Source: Hormiphora californensis
Lineage: Eukaryota > Ctenophora > Tentaculata > Cydippida > Pleurobrachiidae
Assembly (NCBI GenBank): GCA_020137815.1
Contig: CM035357.1
Span: forward strand, 2,512,432-2,576,431
Length of the DNA: 64,000 bases
Direction: 5' to 3'
Of the stretch, positions 33,214 through 58,870 are shown one piece after another (the first letter of the stretch is position 1; each line of letters starts with the position of its first letter). The position numbers and the translations under genes are program-made. A model generated the notes under the pieces. The model made no database searches and was not told where the DNA came from. It saw only the letters and a list, made by a program, of their open reading frames with translations.

Positions 33214-34197
33214 CTCTCTCTCTCAAGCCAATCATTGGCTGCCCATGAGAGACGAGAGATAGAGAGAGAGAAGAGGAGAGAGCGAGAGAGAGATAGAGAG
33301 AGAGCGAAGACGAGAGAGAGAGAGCGAGAGAGAAGAGACGAGAGAGAGAGAGAGAGATGTGAAGAGAGAGAGAAGAAGAGAGAGAGATGTTGTTTGGTCA
33401 CCCATCCAAGTACTAACCCGACTAGCGGTTGTTTAACTTCGGAGATCAAAATGTTACAGGGTAGCCATTTAAACAAGGAATTTATTACACAAAACAGTTG
33501 AAATATGCGGGGTAGCCATTTATACCACCATAGTCCTCCTAATTTTGGCCGTTTGGCCGATTTATACCACGACCGGGACCCAAATAAAAAAGTTCAACTC
33601 AGAAGAAAAAAGTTCAACTCAAAAAAAAAGTTTTTCTAAAAAAGTTTTTTTCTATTTTTTATTTATGATTTTATTTTTTGTTTTATTTTTATTTTTTTGT
33701 TTTTATTTTTGTTTTTATTTTTGTTTTTTCTAACTTTTTACTTTTTAGTTTTTTACTTAACTTTTATTTTTACTTTTTAATATTTTTATTTCTTAAATTA
33801 AACTAAATTTTGTTTTTATTTCTGTTATTCCGTATATTTTCATTTGGCCGATTTATACCACCATAGCTAACAACAGCCACCTCGTACATTGTTGAGTAAG
33901 GGGGAAGGGTACAACTCGTACACAGCCCACTGTTCTACTTCCAGACAGTGCATACAAGGGCAATATTAGCCCATTTGGTGGCAGTACGCTCAGACCGGTC
34001 CCACCAGATAGATTTTATCCTCAAATTGGGCGAGCGACAAGGCGCTCAGATGGGCTCTGCGGCGCCAGATAGAGGTGATCACCTTTAATGATGAGAGGTG
34101 ACTGGGTGTCCAGATTACTGGCAGACACCTCCCTGCTCCACAACCAGGACGCCTGCAGAAGGAACACCAAGCACCACCCACTACACAACAACTTCAT
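16869..34197 (-). CDS. Integrin alpha subunit, complete, 24 exons
   Basis: Exons: 34197-34083, 31686-31569, 31371-31263, 30543-30421, 30247-30103, 29932-29805, 28110-27975, 27668-27424, 27255-27147, 27066-26897, 26747-26632, 26450-26363, 26205-26112, 26022-25880, 25624-25424, 25208-25084, 24956-24838, 24709-24587, 24297-24119, 23901-23640, 21776-21583, 21482-21300, 20692-20588, 16952-16869. All phases agree and give 1137 residues. Visible are a signal peptide, the N-terminal NLDTQSPLIIKG strand, FGYS..LLVGAPRANT, FG-GAP repeats with Ca loops DVNGDGERE, DLNNDGIDD and DLNSDGIVD, thigh/calf regions, a TM helix (WIILSSVIVGLLILLLIVY) and tail RGFFKSGR, a variant of GFFKR. No I domain. It would pair with a beta subunit for matrix adhesion. 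The end of exon 14 uses a weak ACG-GTTCGT donor next to a MITE. The end of exon 22 is ambiguous among repeated donors (see 20881-21350). Confidence 0.93.
17700..19403 (-). pseudogene. LINE reverse transcriptase fragment lacking the YxDD motif
   Basis: Inserted in the last integrin intron, same strand. The open frame of over 548 codons begins inside the RT domain (NAPYIPEKS.. is cut off upstream) and shows LKNGKSPSLD, VIHKKG, NYRAITLGS, QQGFAKGGQTNDHTL and CFVDYRKAFDSV (catalytic Asp, motif A). The frame then jumps from KKLDHMGICGGFF directly to SINTEKTKILVF, so the roughly 100 residues that normally hold the PQGS and YADD motifs are deleted. The C-terminal LINE domain follows intact. There is no endonuclease. 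Catalytically dead, yet the deletion kept the frame. Confidence 0.85.
19459..20574. mobile_element. 1.1-kb foldback element in the last integrin intron
   Basis: Bounded by TA; TIRs start GTCAGGGCATATGATGT and continue about 120 bp (AATTCCACTTCTAGGAGGTC, AATCGCGAACAT). Inside, 19620-20225 is an almost perfect palindrome centred near 19918, and part of its arm is repeated a third time at 20235-20375. Its right end lies about 13 nt from the donor of integrin exon 23. Non-coding. Confidence 0.8.
20881..21350 (-). repeat. 69-bp minisatellite, in-frame with integrin exon 22, donor in each unit
   Basis: About seven units of 69 bp. Read on the gene strand each unit encodes SHSITSNVSAIGGDRDLVLP plus three residues (23 codons). 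At the N-V boundary most units carry AAT/GTAAGT, a consensus donor in phase 0. Exon 22 could therefore end at 21300, 21231, 21162, 21093 or 21024 without shifting frame. The unit ending near 20955 has GTACCT after a 4-nt insertion that breaks the frame. The first unit continues the family-like TSTAEVKS..LVLP stalk sequence, so the repeat probably arose by duplication of the exon-intron border. Confidence 0.88.
22217..23463. mobile_element. 1.25-kb TIR element with many GGTAATTCGGGTCA motifs
   Basis: Ends GG(G)TAGGMGGGGGTAATTCGGG on both sides with TA outside (22215-22216, 23464-23465). About a dozen copies of the core TAATTCGGGTCA occur in both orientations near the two ends (for example 22410, 22490, 22535, 23130, 23160, 23400, 23420). 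The middle, 22590-23060, is a minisatellite of CTAGAGGCCCC units. No transposase. It lies in the integrin intron between exons 20 and 21. Confidence 0.8.
25761..25867. mobile_element. hAT-like MITE abutting integrin exon 14
   Basis: Same body as the copies at 42336 and 61692, in reverse. The right end TTCGGTCGGTTCCTG lies 12 nt inside the intron after exon 14. The left end is altered: ACGAACCGTATCAGG (25764-25778) is identical to the exon 14 border at 25874-25888, giving a 15-bp direct repeat round the element. Confidence 0.75.
28423..29642. mobile_element. 1.2-kb foldback element in integrin intron 6
   Basis: Arms start TTAGGGGGACCACATACAGC and end with its near-complement. Repeated CACCACATACGGC-type units fill the outer 150 bp. 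The inner arms (28795-28985 against 28990-29185) are nearly perfect and meet at AAAATTTTAAAATTTT. Probable TA target site. Non-coding. Confidence 0.8.
30484..30685 (-). repeat. 101-bp tandem duplication of the 5' part of integrin exon 4
   Basis: Bases 30484-30584 and 30585-30685 are near-identical. The unit spans the intron 3 acceptor (CCATTATAG) and the first 60 nt of exon 4. On the gene strand the extra copy lies upstream and has no donor, so it is a decoy acceptor plus partial exon. Confidence 0.85.
30860..31036. repeat. Two hairpins in integrin intron 3
   Basis: A stem of AAGTTAAGAGGTTT with AAACCTCTTAACTT, and a perfect 27-bp stem (TAATAACCAATGGTGTTTTA and its complement) at 30983-31036. 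Non-coding. Confidence 0.75.
31683..32140. repeat. Minisatellite, about 35-bp unit, in integrin intron 1
   Basis: About 13 units of GTTGTTGAGTAAGGGGTGG plus AACCTGCAACAGGGA. It begins exactly at the polypyrimidine/acceptor of integrin exon 2 (each unit contains the CCTGCAAC of that acceptor), so each unit carries an acceptor-like TTGCAG on the gene strand. The long ORFs over it are repeat products. Confidence 0.85.
32358..32530. repeat. Inverted repeat in integrin intron 1
   Basis: Arms TTCTTTATTTGACAACATAC.. and ..GTTGTCAAATAAAGAA, with GACTAAAAGGCTGTCATGAA repeated inverted, about 80 bp each. Possible MITE; TSD not identified. Confidence 0.75.
32942..32994 (+). pseudogene. 5S rRNA-like core (left arm)
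   Basis: Reads GATCTCCGAAGTTAAACAAC.., then GGTTAGTACATTGGATGGG and TGACC, closely following the internal promoter half of animal 5S rRNA (A box, intermediate element, C box) with a small insertion. The 5' half and 3' end of 5S are not recognisable, so this is a 5S-derived fragment or SINE3-type head, not a gene. Confidence 0.75.
33396..33447 (-). pseudogene. 5S rRNA-like core (right arm)
   Basis: Complement of the left-arm core, with TCGGGTTAGTACTTGGATGG on the minus strand, which is slightly closer to canonical 5S (TACTTGG rather than TACATTGG). Confidence 0.75.
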
Positions 34198-34375
34198 GGA
34201 ATTGCTAATTAATAATTAGCGGGTCAAGGGCTCTAATTAATTAGTGGGTCAAGTAAGATACACTGCACCAAGTTTGTATACACGTGAGTACACACTATAT
34301 GTTAAGGAGACTTTTCTTGCACCCTGTTGCAGACTATAGTACCCAATAGAGATTTTCAGTAAAGCCCCTTGTATT

Positions 34376-35322
34376 TTGTCACAGCATTGGCCTGACCCTA
34401 TTCTCAGTTCTGCACGCGGAGCGCGCGAGAACTGTTAGTAGAGGCAATAATTACACTCACCTCCTCTGATTTCTATGAAACTTCTCCCATGCTAAGAGGT
34501 GGCAATAGAGGTTCAAATACCGCAGAGTTTAAGTCTGAACAATGTTCGGTTCGTTAATTATCGCTAATTGAAAAACGCCAAAATGGCCTAAAATCGCCCT
34601 AAGTTCCGAATTGAAATTTTGGAGTTGAGACTCCAGACTTCGTGGAGATGTCCGCTAGGATGACAATATGCACCAAAATCGGACGGAAGCCTAAATTCGT
34701 CCGAATTCGGTACGAAAAGCCGGGTAGACTGAATATTGGTCACGTGACATGGGTCCAAAATCAGTTTTTTGCCATTTACGCCTTTCCTGTACGTCGGAGA
34801 CAAAAAATATGGCCAATACTTGTCATTTCCATCGCTTTCTGCATCTTTTAAGCCCCCTATAAATATCCCTTACTTCGACGGTTCAGAAGTGACGTCATTT
34901 AGTCTGCTGAAAAACTCTCCGACGTACAGGAAAAGCGTAAATGGCAAAAAACTGATTTTGGACCCATGTCACGTGACCAAAATTCAGTCTACCCGGCCTT
35001 TCGTACCGAATTCGGAAGAATTTAGGCTTCCGTCCGATTTTGGTGCATATTGTCATCCTAGCGGACATCTCCACGAAGTCTGAAGTCTCAACTCCAAAAT
35101 TTCAATTCGGAACTTAGGGCGATTTTAGGCCATTTTGGCGTTTTTCAATTAGCGATAATTAACGAACCGAACATTGTTCAGACTTAAACTCTGCGGTATT
35201 TGAACCTCTATTGCCACCTCTTAGCATGGGAGAAGTTTCATAGAAATCAGAGGAGGTGAGTGTAATTATTGCCTCTACTATGTGGTCAGAGCAATGCTCT
35301 GAGTCGAGCATTGGCCTGACAG
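34376..35322. mobile_element. 947-bp foldback of the GTCAGGCCAATGCTCTGAC family, 8-bp TSD
   Basis: Flanked by CTTGTATT (34368-34375 and 35323-35330). The termini carry the AGCATTGGCCTGAC block of the 67-82-bp MITEs. Almost perfect arms meet near 34857 (each contains TTAGCATGGGAGAAGTTTCA or its complement and TCGGACGGAAGCC). Non-coding. Confidence 0.85.
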
Positions 35323-35660
35323 CTTGTATTGCTCCAGCTCTGCTCTTTGTGTACTACCAATCTCCAGAGTTGCTGTATTCAACAAGTTAACAAATCCAGA
35401 GCATAATTCTCAGAGCTCAGTCTCTCTCAGAGCTTCCCGGTGGTATTTAAATTCGTCTCCCTTTCACAATTCAGATTCTCTGTCTATGCAGATTGCAGAG
35501 TCACTTCCCAGCTTTAATTTGTTATGAAGATTGAAAATGCGAAACGATTTGTCTCAGCCTACCCTTCAAATAGTTTATTGGTTAACCTCGGCGGTATAAT
35601 ATAGAACTGAATCTCATATGATTCTTCTAGGAATCCGAACACAAACTACCTGTCAGTGTG

Positions 35661-35795
35661 ATGCCCATGGCCACTCTCGGCACTCTGATCTCCACTCTGC
35701 TGATCTTTCTAATGTCCTGGTTAGCCTTAACGAGTACTAGGGGTGGGACTCCTGACAGCTTTACTCAACTGGTTCTCAGAACCGTTCTGGTTTAG
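35661..35795 (+). CDS. Small ORF with signal-peptide-like start, uncertain
   Basis: 44 codons from ATG, with a hydrophobic stretch (LISTLLIFLMSWLALTS) like a signal peptide, preceded by an acceptor-like CTGTCAG. Nearby open pieces (for example LTRRLDKVLVDYY at about 35850) could be later exons but no family is recognised. May be chance. Confidence 0.2.
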   Translation: MPMATLGTLISTLLIFLMSWLALTSTRGGTPDSFTQLVLRTVLV

Positions 35796-37174
35796 GTTAA
35801 CCGTGTTGACTACTTAACGTTAATGCAGTGGGACTTCTGCAACGGTGACAGCTTGACTCGACGTCTCGACAAGGTGCTGGTTGACTACTACCAACTTAAA
35901 TTTTAACGTCAATGCAATAAAGCAGTGCTTCTGGGAACTCAGACTCTACTCAGTAAATGGGTTTCTCGAATTGTGAACACTTTGACCAACCCCAGAGAGA
36001 TAGAGATTAGAGAGAAGCTGTCCAGCGGAGCCAGACCCCGATTTGACACTGTGCTCAGATCTGTCTGGCGCCGCGACCCAATCAAATCGGACTGGGAAGT
36101 GACGCTGGACACTAAACATGGTAGTAACATGTTTAGTGTCACTTCCCAGTTACTGTAGTTGTCAAGGGGTACCCAACGTCCCAACAACATGGTAGTGGGT
36201 GGTATAACGGACCTGTCAACTGGACAGAATATCTAGTAGCGAGGATGTTGGCCACTGGCCAGAAGTTGCAAGATATCGCAGAGGAAATGGGCATGCACTA
36301 GTCTAGACATAGTAAGAATCTGATATTGCATCGCAAAAGCAGTTCAGAGTAAAATGGTTCTTAAGAACACTAAAAAATGTCAAAACTTAACATTTACCTT
36401 TTACATGTTGGGCAGATTGATATAATTTGGTCTTGTTTATTTTGTATCGACCTTGTGAAAACTGTGATCCGGATGGACCATTCTTGAGCTTGAAGATGAA
36501 TGGATCATGAGACGCTACATTCTATGGGGTGTTACAGATTTATTAAACTTGAATAAGCTAATTAAAACACTTCAATTTTATAAAAGAATATCCCTTACAA
36601 CAGTGCTGACAACAAATTTGCTCCAGTTTCAAAAATATCAAATGGCGCCCTTACTTCTTTTTTATTCACAATTGATGGCCAAGACCATGTGCTAGAGCTC
36701 ATTGCTTATATAGATATGACCGTTAGCACAATTTTTTATTCTAAAACTGAAACAGAATAAATTGTTTATTGGGCAAAGGAAAAAAAAAAAACTAAACATG
36801 TTGATGTATACAGTATACTTGTTTATTAGTAATTGCTCACAATTTTGTCCACTATCATACACTTGGTTACGAAGTCACCCATTTAGGCGGGGGGTAATTT
36901 CATTACCAAATAATACACGATGTGTAAAAACTAAAAGAGTCACTACAAAAAGCTTGTTTTTATTAATTTCGTATATAATTCACATTGCACTATGTTGCTC
37001 CCTCGTCATTTCTCTCAGTATACAGGTCCTCAATTTACAATGACTACAATCAGAACTCCGATTTACCGGGAGGATAAACTTCCCCCGATATATGATTTGA
37101 ATAGTATTTCACCCCGATATATACCGGGCAAAAAACCCTTCCCCCAAGCGGTAGTATGACATACTGCCTACGGA

Positions 37175-37710
37175 ACGTTTGAGGACACATTACGGACACA
37201 TTGAGGACAGGTTGTGGACAGGTTGAGGACACATTGTGGACAGGTTGTGGACAGGTTGAGGACAGGTTGAGGACACATTGAGGACACATTGAGGACACAT
37301 TGAGTAACGATTGCACATCAATCGTGGACACATTGAGGACACATTGAGGACAGGTTGAGGACACATTGTGGACACATTGAGGACAGTCTGAGGACACATT
37401 GTGGACACATTGAGGACAGTCTGAGGACACATTGAGGACACGTTGAGGACACATTGTGGACACGTTGAGGACACATTTGGGACAAATTTGGGGTATTAGA
37501 TTTGGACGCTTCCATTTTTCTCGTGGACACATTAAGGACACATTGAGGACACATTGTGGACACGTTGAGGACACATTGAGGACAGTCTGAGGACACATTG
37601 TGGACACGTTGAGGACACATTGAGGACACATTGTGGACACGTTGAGGACAGTCTGAGGACACATTGTGGACACATTAGGGACAGTCTGAGGACACGTTGA
37701 GGACACATTT
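37175..37710. repeat. 12-bp satellite TTGAGGACACAT, one arm only
   Basis: About 45 units of TTGAGGACACAT with TTGTGGACACAT and GTCTGAGGACAC variants. The opposite arm (40158-40262) has only about nine units. The long NVSSTCPQ ORFs are products of the repeat. Confidence 0.9.
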
Positions 37711-38584
37711 GCATCAATTCACAGGAGACTTTGCACCTGTGGTTCAACTACTGCTTGTTCCGCTTCCATATGGAGCTCTCGGACAGGGTCCAGAAAGGCG
37801 ACCTCCCTTTCTCGCTCACAGAAAGTGAGGGAGAGAGACAGAGACAGAACGAGATATATAGGGGTCAGGGGAATAGGGAGGGAAAGGTAGGGGAACCGGC
37901 CTTCCCGAATCGTGTCTCATATCGTCTAACACTCCTAATCTAATATCGTATCGTCTCACACTGCTAATAAGGTTCCCCGAATCACATTTTATATCCCGTG
38001 TTGTCTGACAGTGCTAATAGGGCGTCCCAGAATCATGTCACATATCCACCCCCTCATCATAATTTGTTGGTGCTTTTGTTAGTGGTGACTTGAGACGGCG
38101 CCGGGTGCACTGCACGGTATAGTCTCAGGTCACCACGATAAGTGGTTATGACTGAAACGATAAACTGTGTGTCAGATCACCTCAACAGTCAACCGATTAT
38201 CACGGCAACAATTGCAACATGTACTGGTTACAGGAGATCTTTGCAACCGATTATCACGGTCCGACCTTACACCAATTGTACTGGTTATAGGAGAACTGTG
38301 CAACCGATTATTTGCCTAGCTAGACTGTGTTTCGGGCGCCCGCCCCCGAAACACAAATGTAAAGGGAGGGTTAGAAGATAACAACCGATTATTACAATTC
38401 GACAGACCTTTTGTAACCATCTCACGTGCCTACACCATGAGATATGCCTGTAGGAGATCTCTCACTCGGAGGATGGAGAGATATTCTATTCAGTGAAAAA
38501 CTGGAGAAAGAATGAAACAGAGAGAAATAGAGAGAGGGTAGAGAAAGACAAACCAAGTATTGTACATAATGACCATAAAATGAA

Positions 38585-39275
38585 ATATATACTCCATCTC
38601 TCAGCTACCCTACCTCCCATTTACTCCATCTCTCAGCTACCCTACCTCCCATAAATACTCCATCTCTCAGCTTCCCTACCTCCCATTTACTCCATCTCTC
38701 AGCTTCCCTACCTCCCATTTACTCCATCTCTCAGCTTCCCTACCTCCCATTTACTCCATCTCTCAGCTACCCTACCCCTCATCTACTCCATCTCTCAGCT
38801 TCCCTACCTCCCATTTACTCCATCTCTCAGCTTCCCTACCTCCCATTTACTCCATCTCTCAGCTTCCCTACCTCCCATTTACTCCATCTCTCAGCTACCC
38901 TACCCCTCATCTACTCCATCTCTCAGCTTCCCTACCTCCCATTTACTCCATCTCTCAGCTACCCTACCTCCCATTTACTCCATCTCTCAGGGGTAGTAAT
39001 GTTAGGATACATGAGAGATGGAGTAAATGGGAGGTAGGGTAGCTGAGAGATGGAGTAAATGGGAGGTAGGGAAGCTGAGAGATGGAGTAGATGAGGGGTA
39101 GGGTAGCTGAGAGATGGAGTAAATGGGAGGTAGGGAAGCTGAGAGATGGAGTAAATGGGAGGTAGGGAAGCTGAGAGATGGAGTAAATGGGAGGTAGGGA
39201 AGCTGAGAGATGGAGTAAATGGGAGGTAGGGTAGCTGAGAGATGGAGTAAATGGGAGGTAGGGTAGCTGAGAGAT
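38585..39275. repeat. Inverted 32-bp minisatellite at the palindrome centre
   Basis: Units of CTCCATCTCTCAGCTWCCCT plus ACCTCCCATTTA run to about 38990, then reverse. About 12 units on the left and 8 on the right. Confidence 0.9.
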
Positions 39276-40655
39276 GGAGTAAATATTTCATTTTATGGTC
39301 ATTATGTACAATACTTGGTTTGTCTTTCTCTACCCTCTCTCTATTTCTCTCTGTTTCATTCTTTCTCCAGTTTTTCACTGAATAGAATATCTCTCCATCC
39401 TCCGAGTGAGAGATCTCCTACAGGCAGATCTCATGGTGTAGGCACGTGAGATGGTTACAAAAGGTCTGTCGAATTGTAATAATCGGTTGTTATCTTCTAA
39501 CCCTCCCTTTACATTTGTGTTTCGGGGGCGGGCGCCCGAAACACAGTCTAGCTAGGCAAATAATCGGTTGCACAGTTCTCCTATAACCAGTACAATTGGT
39601 GTAAGGTCGGACCGTGATAATCGGTTGCAAAGATCTCCTGTAACCAGTACATGGTGCAATTGTTGCCGTGATAATCGGTTGAGGTGATCTGACACACACT
39701 TATCGTTTCAGTCACGACCACTTATCGTGGTGACCTGAGACTATACCGTGCAGTGCATTCGGCGCCGTCTCAAGTCACCACTAACAAAAGCACCAACAAA
39801 TTATGATGAGGGGGGGGGTGGATATGTGACATGATTCTGGGACGCCCTATTAGCACTGTCAGACAACACGGGATATAAAATGTGATTCGGGGAACCTTAT
39901 TAGCAGTGTGAGACGATACGATATTAGATCAGGAGTGTTAGACGATATGAGACACGGTTCGGGAAGGCCGGTTGCCCTACCTTTCCCTCCCTATTCCCCT
40001 GACCCCTATATATCTCGTTCTGTCTCTGTCTCTCTCCCTCACTTTCTGTGAGCGAGAAAGGGAGGTCGCCTTTCTGGACCCTGCCCGAGAGCTCCATAGG
40101 GAAGCGGAACAAGCAGCAGTTGAACCACAGGTGCAAAGTCTCCTGTGAATTGATGCAAATGTGTCCTCAACGTGTCCTCAGACTGTCCTTAATGTGTCCA
40201 CAATGTGTCCACAACCTGTCCTCAATGTGTCCTCAATGTGTCCGTAATGTGTCCTCAAACGTTCCGTAGGCAGTATGTCATACTACCCCCCAAGCATCCC
40301 AGTAAATCGGGGTCCGACTGTACAGTGTCCATTATACTGTTGCAAAATTAATAGATCTAGGTACCGTCTAAAAAAGTAGCTTACAAACCAATTACCTTCT
40401 AACGTGTATCGCACAATTTACTTATAGTAAAACAACAATGAATCAGTTATTACAACTTACTAACTCCGCGATACTTGTCAGTTGTCATGACAACAGTTGA
40501 CAACAGCTGTCATGACAACTTGCCATGAGACGCACTGGCTGTCAGCTTTGGAGCCGACAGACCATGGTAACATGGTAACCATGGTAACATGTCAACGTGT
40601 CTTGTCTAATTCATAAATCAACTTGCACAAACAGCCCCTCTAACTCTCTATCTCT

Positions 40656-40722
40656 CTGTCAGAGCATTGGCCTGACCCATACTCGTTTCGCGAGAACTGT
40701 AGTCAGAGCATTGGCCTGACAG
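40656..40722. mobile_element. 67-bp MITE, GTCAGGCCAATGCTCTGAC family, 8-bp TSD
   Basis: Starts CTGTCAGAGCATTGGCC and ends ATTGGCCTGACAG; flanked by CTATCTCT (40648-40655 and 40723-40730). Middle TTTCGCGAGAACTG. Confidence 0.85.
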
Positions 40723-40818
40723 CTATCTCTCGACTCTCATTCTCAATTATATATCATCAGTATCTCATCAGTATCTCTCTCTCTCATAGTCCCTTGTATC
40801 TAGATATCTATCAGATAT

Positions 40819-57243
<16,425 letters not shown>

Positions 57244-58870
57244 GTTGCAGGCCCAGCACCAACACTCTTGACACGGTCCTACTCAGCTCAGCTAGAAAAT
57301 TTTAAATAAATCCGTGACGTGGTAATTAAATTGAAACATAAAATACAGAATCAGGGGGCAGGGCGTGAACAGACTGCCGGAAGATTTTGATGTGTTCACC
57401 GCAATTCGCAAAACTCCGCAAGACTACAGTGACAAGTCACAACTTTATTAGGGATCCCTATTTACACAGAGTTTACACAGTCTTTACTCAGTCGTTACAC
57501 CCAGAGCGGCGCGTGCTGCGCACAGTGGCTTTTTCCAAGAAAATATTGGATTGTGTGCTGCACAATTGACAAAATTGAGCGCTGCGGCGAAAAAAGTTGC
57601 CGAAAACGCTGCAAATCGAGTGCGAAAGACGCAGTCGTTACACCCAGAGCGGCGCGGGCGCTCTGGGTGTAACGACTGAGTAAAGACTGTGTAAATACTG
57701 AACTTTTTTAGGGATCCCTATTGGGCAAGGATGCATGTTGATACTTGATAGTTCATTGTTGGCTGTTGGGAGAAAAAGACCGCGGCCGGGCGCCGCCGGC
57801 GCTGAAAAATCATAAAATTTAAAAAGGAGCAACAAAAAGTCAAAATAACATAACACAACCCACTAGGGACCTCAGGGGTGAAACGGTGCAGAGCAGCCAC
57901 TAGACACGGTGAGGTGTGAATCAAGTCATCATATGGTCCCTGTGTGGGTTGTGCAGAAAAATAACTTAATCAAACGCCTACACACTAAAAAACTAATAAT
58001 TAATATAAAAATAGTCTCTCATCTCCAATGACATATCAAAGGTTGAAGTCAAAATTGTCCAGTGTTGGTGTTCTTATGGGTACCCTGCAACCTCTCAAGC
58101 TCCTCAAAGTTGACCTAAGGATGGAGAATCTCAACTTTTGCTTTATTGTAGCCATTACCTCTGGATATCTTTCTCCGTGTTTTTCCTCAATCCGAGAGGC
58201 AGCTTTCTTGAAAGTCAAAATAAAACACGAAAAGTTTTTGAAAATTTTTATGGTGGGCGGAGCGGCCATATGACAAAACAATTGGAACACGCGGATAAAA
58301 TCAAATTTTTGACGCTTTCAGCGCCGCGCGTTGCGACAAATTGGTTGCACTGCAAAAAAGTTCGGACGACTTTTTCGGAAAACGTTGAAAGTTGAAAAGT
58401 TGAAAAGCACTGCCTTATCCCGCGCTGCTATCAGAGTTCAGTAGCGTTTGCCAAGTTGAAAAGTGTTTTCAGAGTGTCAGCACTCACGATTTTTAGGGTT
58501 AGGGCTACAGTAGGCTTAGAGTCGGCCGTCGGGGCTGGTGCTGGGACCGGGGTTTCGGTTTTTAGGCCAAAAAGTCATAGTTTTTGTCTAATCAAGAAAA
58601 GTACTGGGGCCATTTCCTGAAAAGTACAGGGGCCATGGCGTACCCTGCCCCCCCCCTTCCCCTACATGCGTGGTCGAGTTAAGTGGTCTGGTGGTTAGAG
58701 CCACATTTGAGGACTGAGGTTGTCAACGGTCAACCTCGCCTTTTTGGTTAGAAATCCTAAAATTTGTGCTAAAAAATCGAGCAAATTTTTCAGCCCCTGG
58801 TCCGATGTCGCCGATGTGGAATCACTTTTTGGGCATAATTCTATAGTATTTAACTAGGCAATATTGCAGG
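57244..58870. other. Divergent spacer between PKC and UNC93-like genes
   Basis: The two genes point away from each other, so both promoters should be here. Contains the foldback at 57448-57722, a GC-rich GCGGCCGGGCGCCGCCGGCG patch at 57782-57801 and a possible SINE head at 58674-58740. No gene recognised. Confidence 0.5.
57448..57725. mobile_element. Short foldback MITE with TAGGGATCCCTATT ends
   Basis: Arms ACAGTCTTTACTCAGTCGTT plus ACACCCAGAGCG on the left and the complement on the right (57655-57695), enclosed by two copies of TTAGGGATCCCTATT. About 275 bp, non-coding, GC-rich loop. Confidence 0.75.

Larger units (their letters stand above)
32590..33868. mobile_element. Foldback element carrying 5S-rRNA-like cores
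   Basis: Outer arms CTATGGTGGTATAAATCGGC / GCCGATTTATACCACCATAG. Each arm then holds A/T-rich AAATAAAAA tracts, AAGTTCAACTC motifs and a 5S-like segment. The centre is (CT)n/(GA)n around AGCCAATCATTGGCT. Lies in integrin intron 1. Non-coding apart from the 5S-like cores. Confidence 0.8.
34198..37040. other. Integrin 5' flank and transposon-rich spacer
   Basis: No firm gene. Holds the 947-bp foldback at 34376-35322, a small ORF at 35661, a 25-bp-arm hairpin at 36098-36155 (GGGAAGTGACGCTGGACACT with a near-complement), and a MITE with TTGGTTACGAAGTCACCC and GGGTAATTTCATTACCAA ends at 36866-36912. The integrin promoter should be between 34198 and about 34370, but no core element is obvious. Confidence 0.5.
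37044..40318. mobile_element. 3.3-kb palindrome with Tigger-like ends
   Basis: The right end reads AAATCGGGGTCCGACTG-TA, and the left end CAATCAGAACTCCGATTTA is a diverged match. Arms are nearly identical from 37750 to 38990 and 38990 to 40135. They include a GTTTCGGGCGCCCGCCCCCG block and CTCAACCGATTATCACGG repeats. The centre is a minisatellite. One arm carries a greatly expanded TGAGGACACATT array. Several 60-70-residue ORFs appear twice as mirror copies, and none is a recognisable gene. Confidence 0.8.

Noticed and set aside
32940-33501. Ser/Leu and Arg/Glu ORFs
   Set aside because: CT/GA microsatellite translations in the 5S-like foldback.
37050-37747. 218-residue NVSSTCPQ ORF, threonine/cysteine-rich
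   Set aside because: Repeat product of a 12-bp satellite, open in several frames at once, which is a mark of low-complexity DNA.
58028-58290. 81-84-residue ORFs on both strands upstream of the UNC93-like gene
   Set aside because: No domain, no splice context, and antisense ORFs of similar length; left unannotated.
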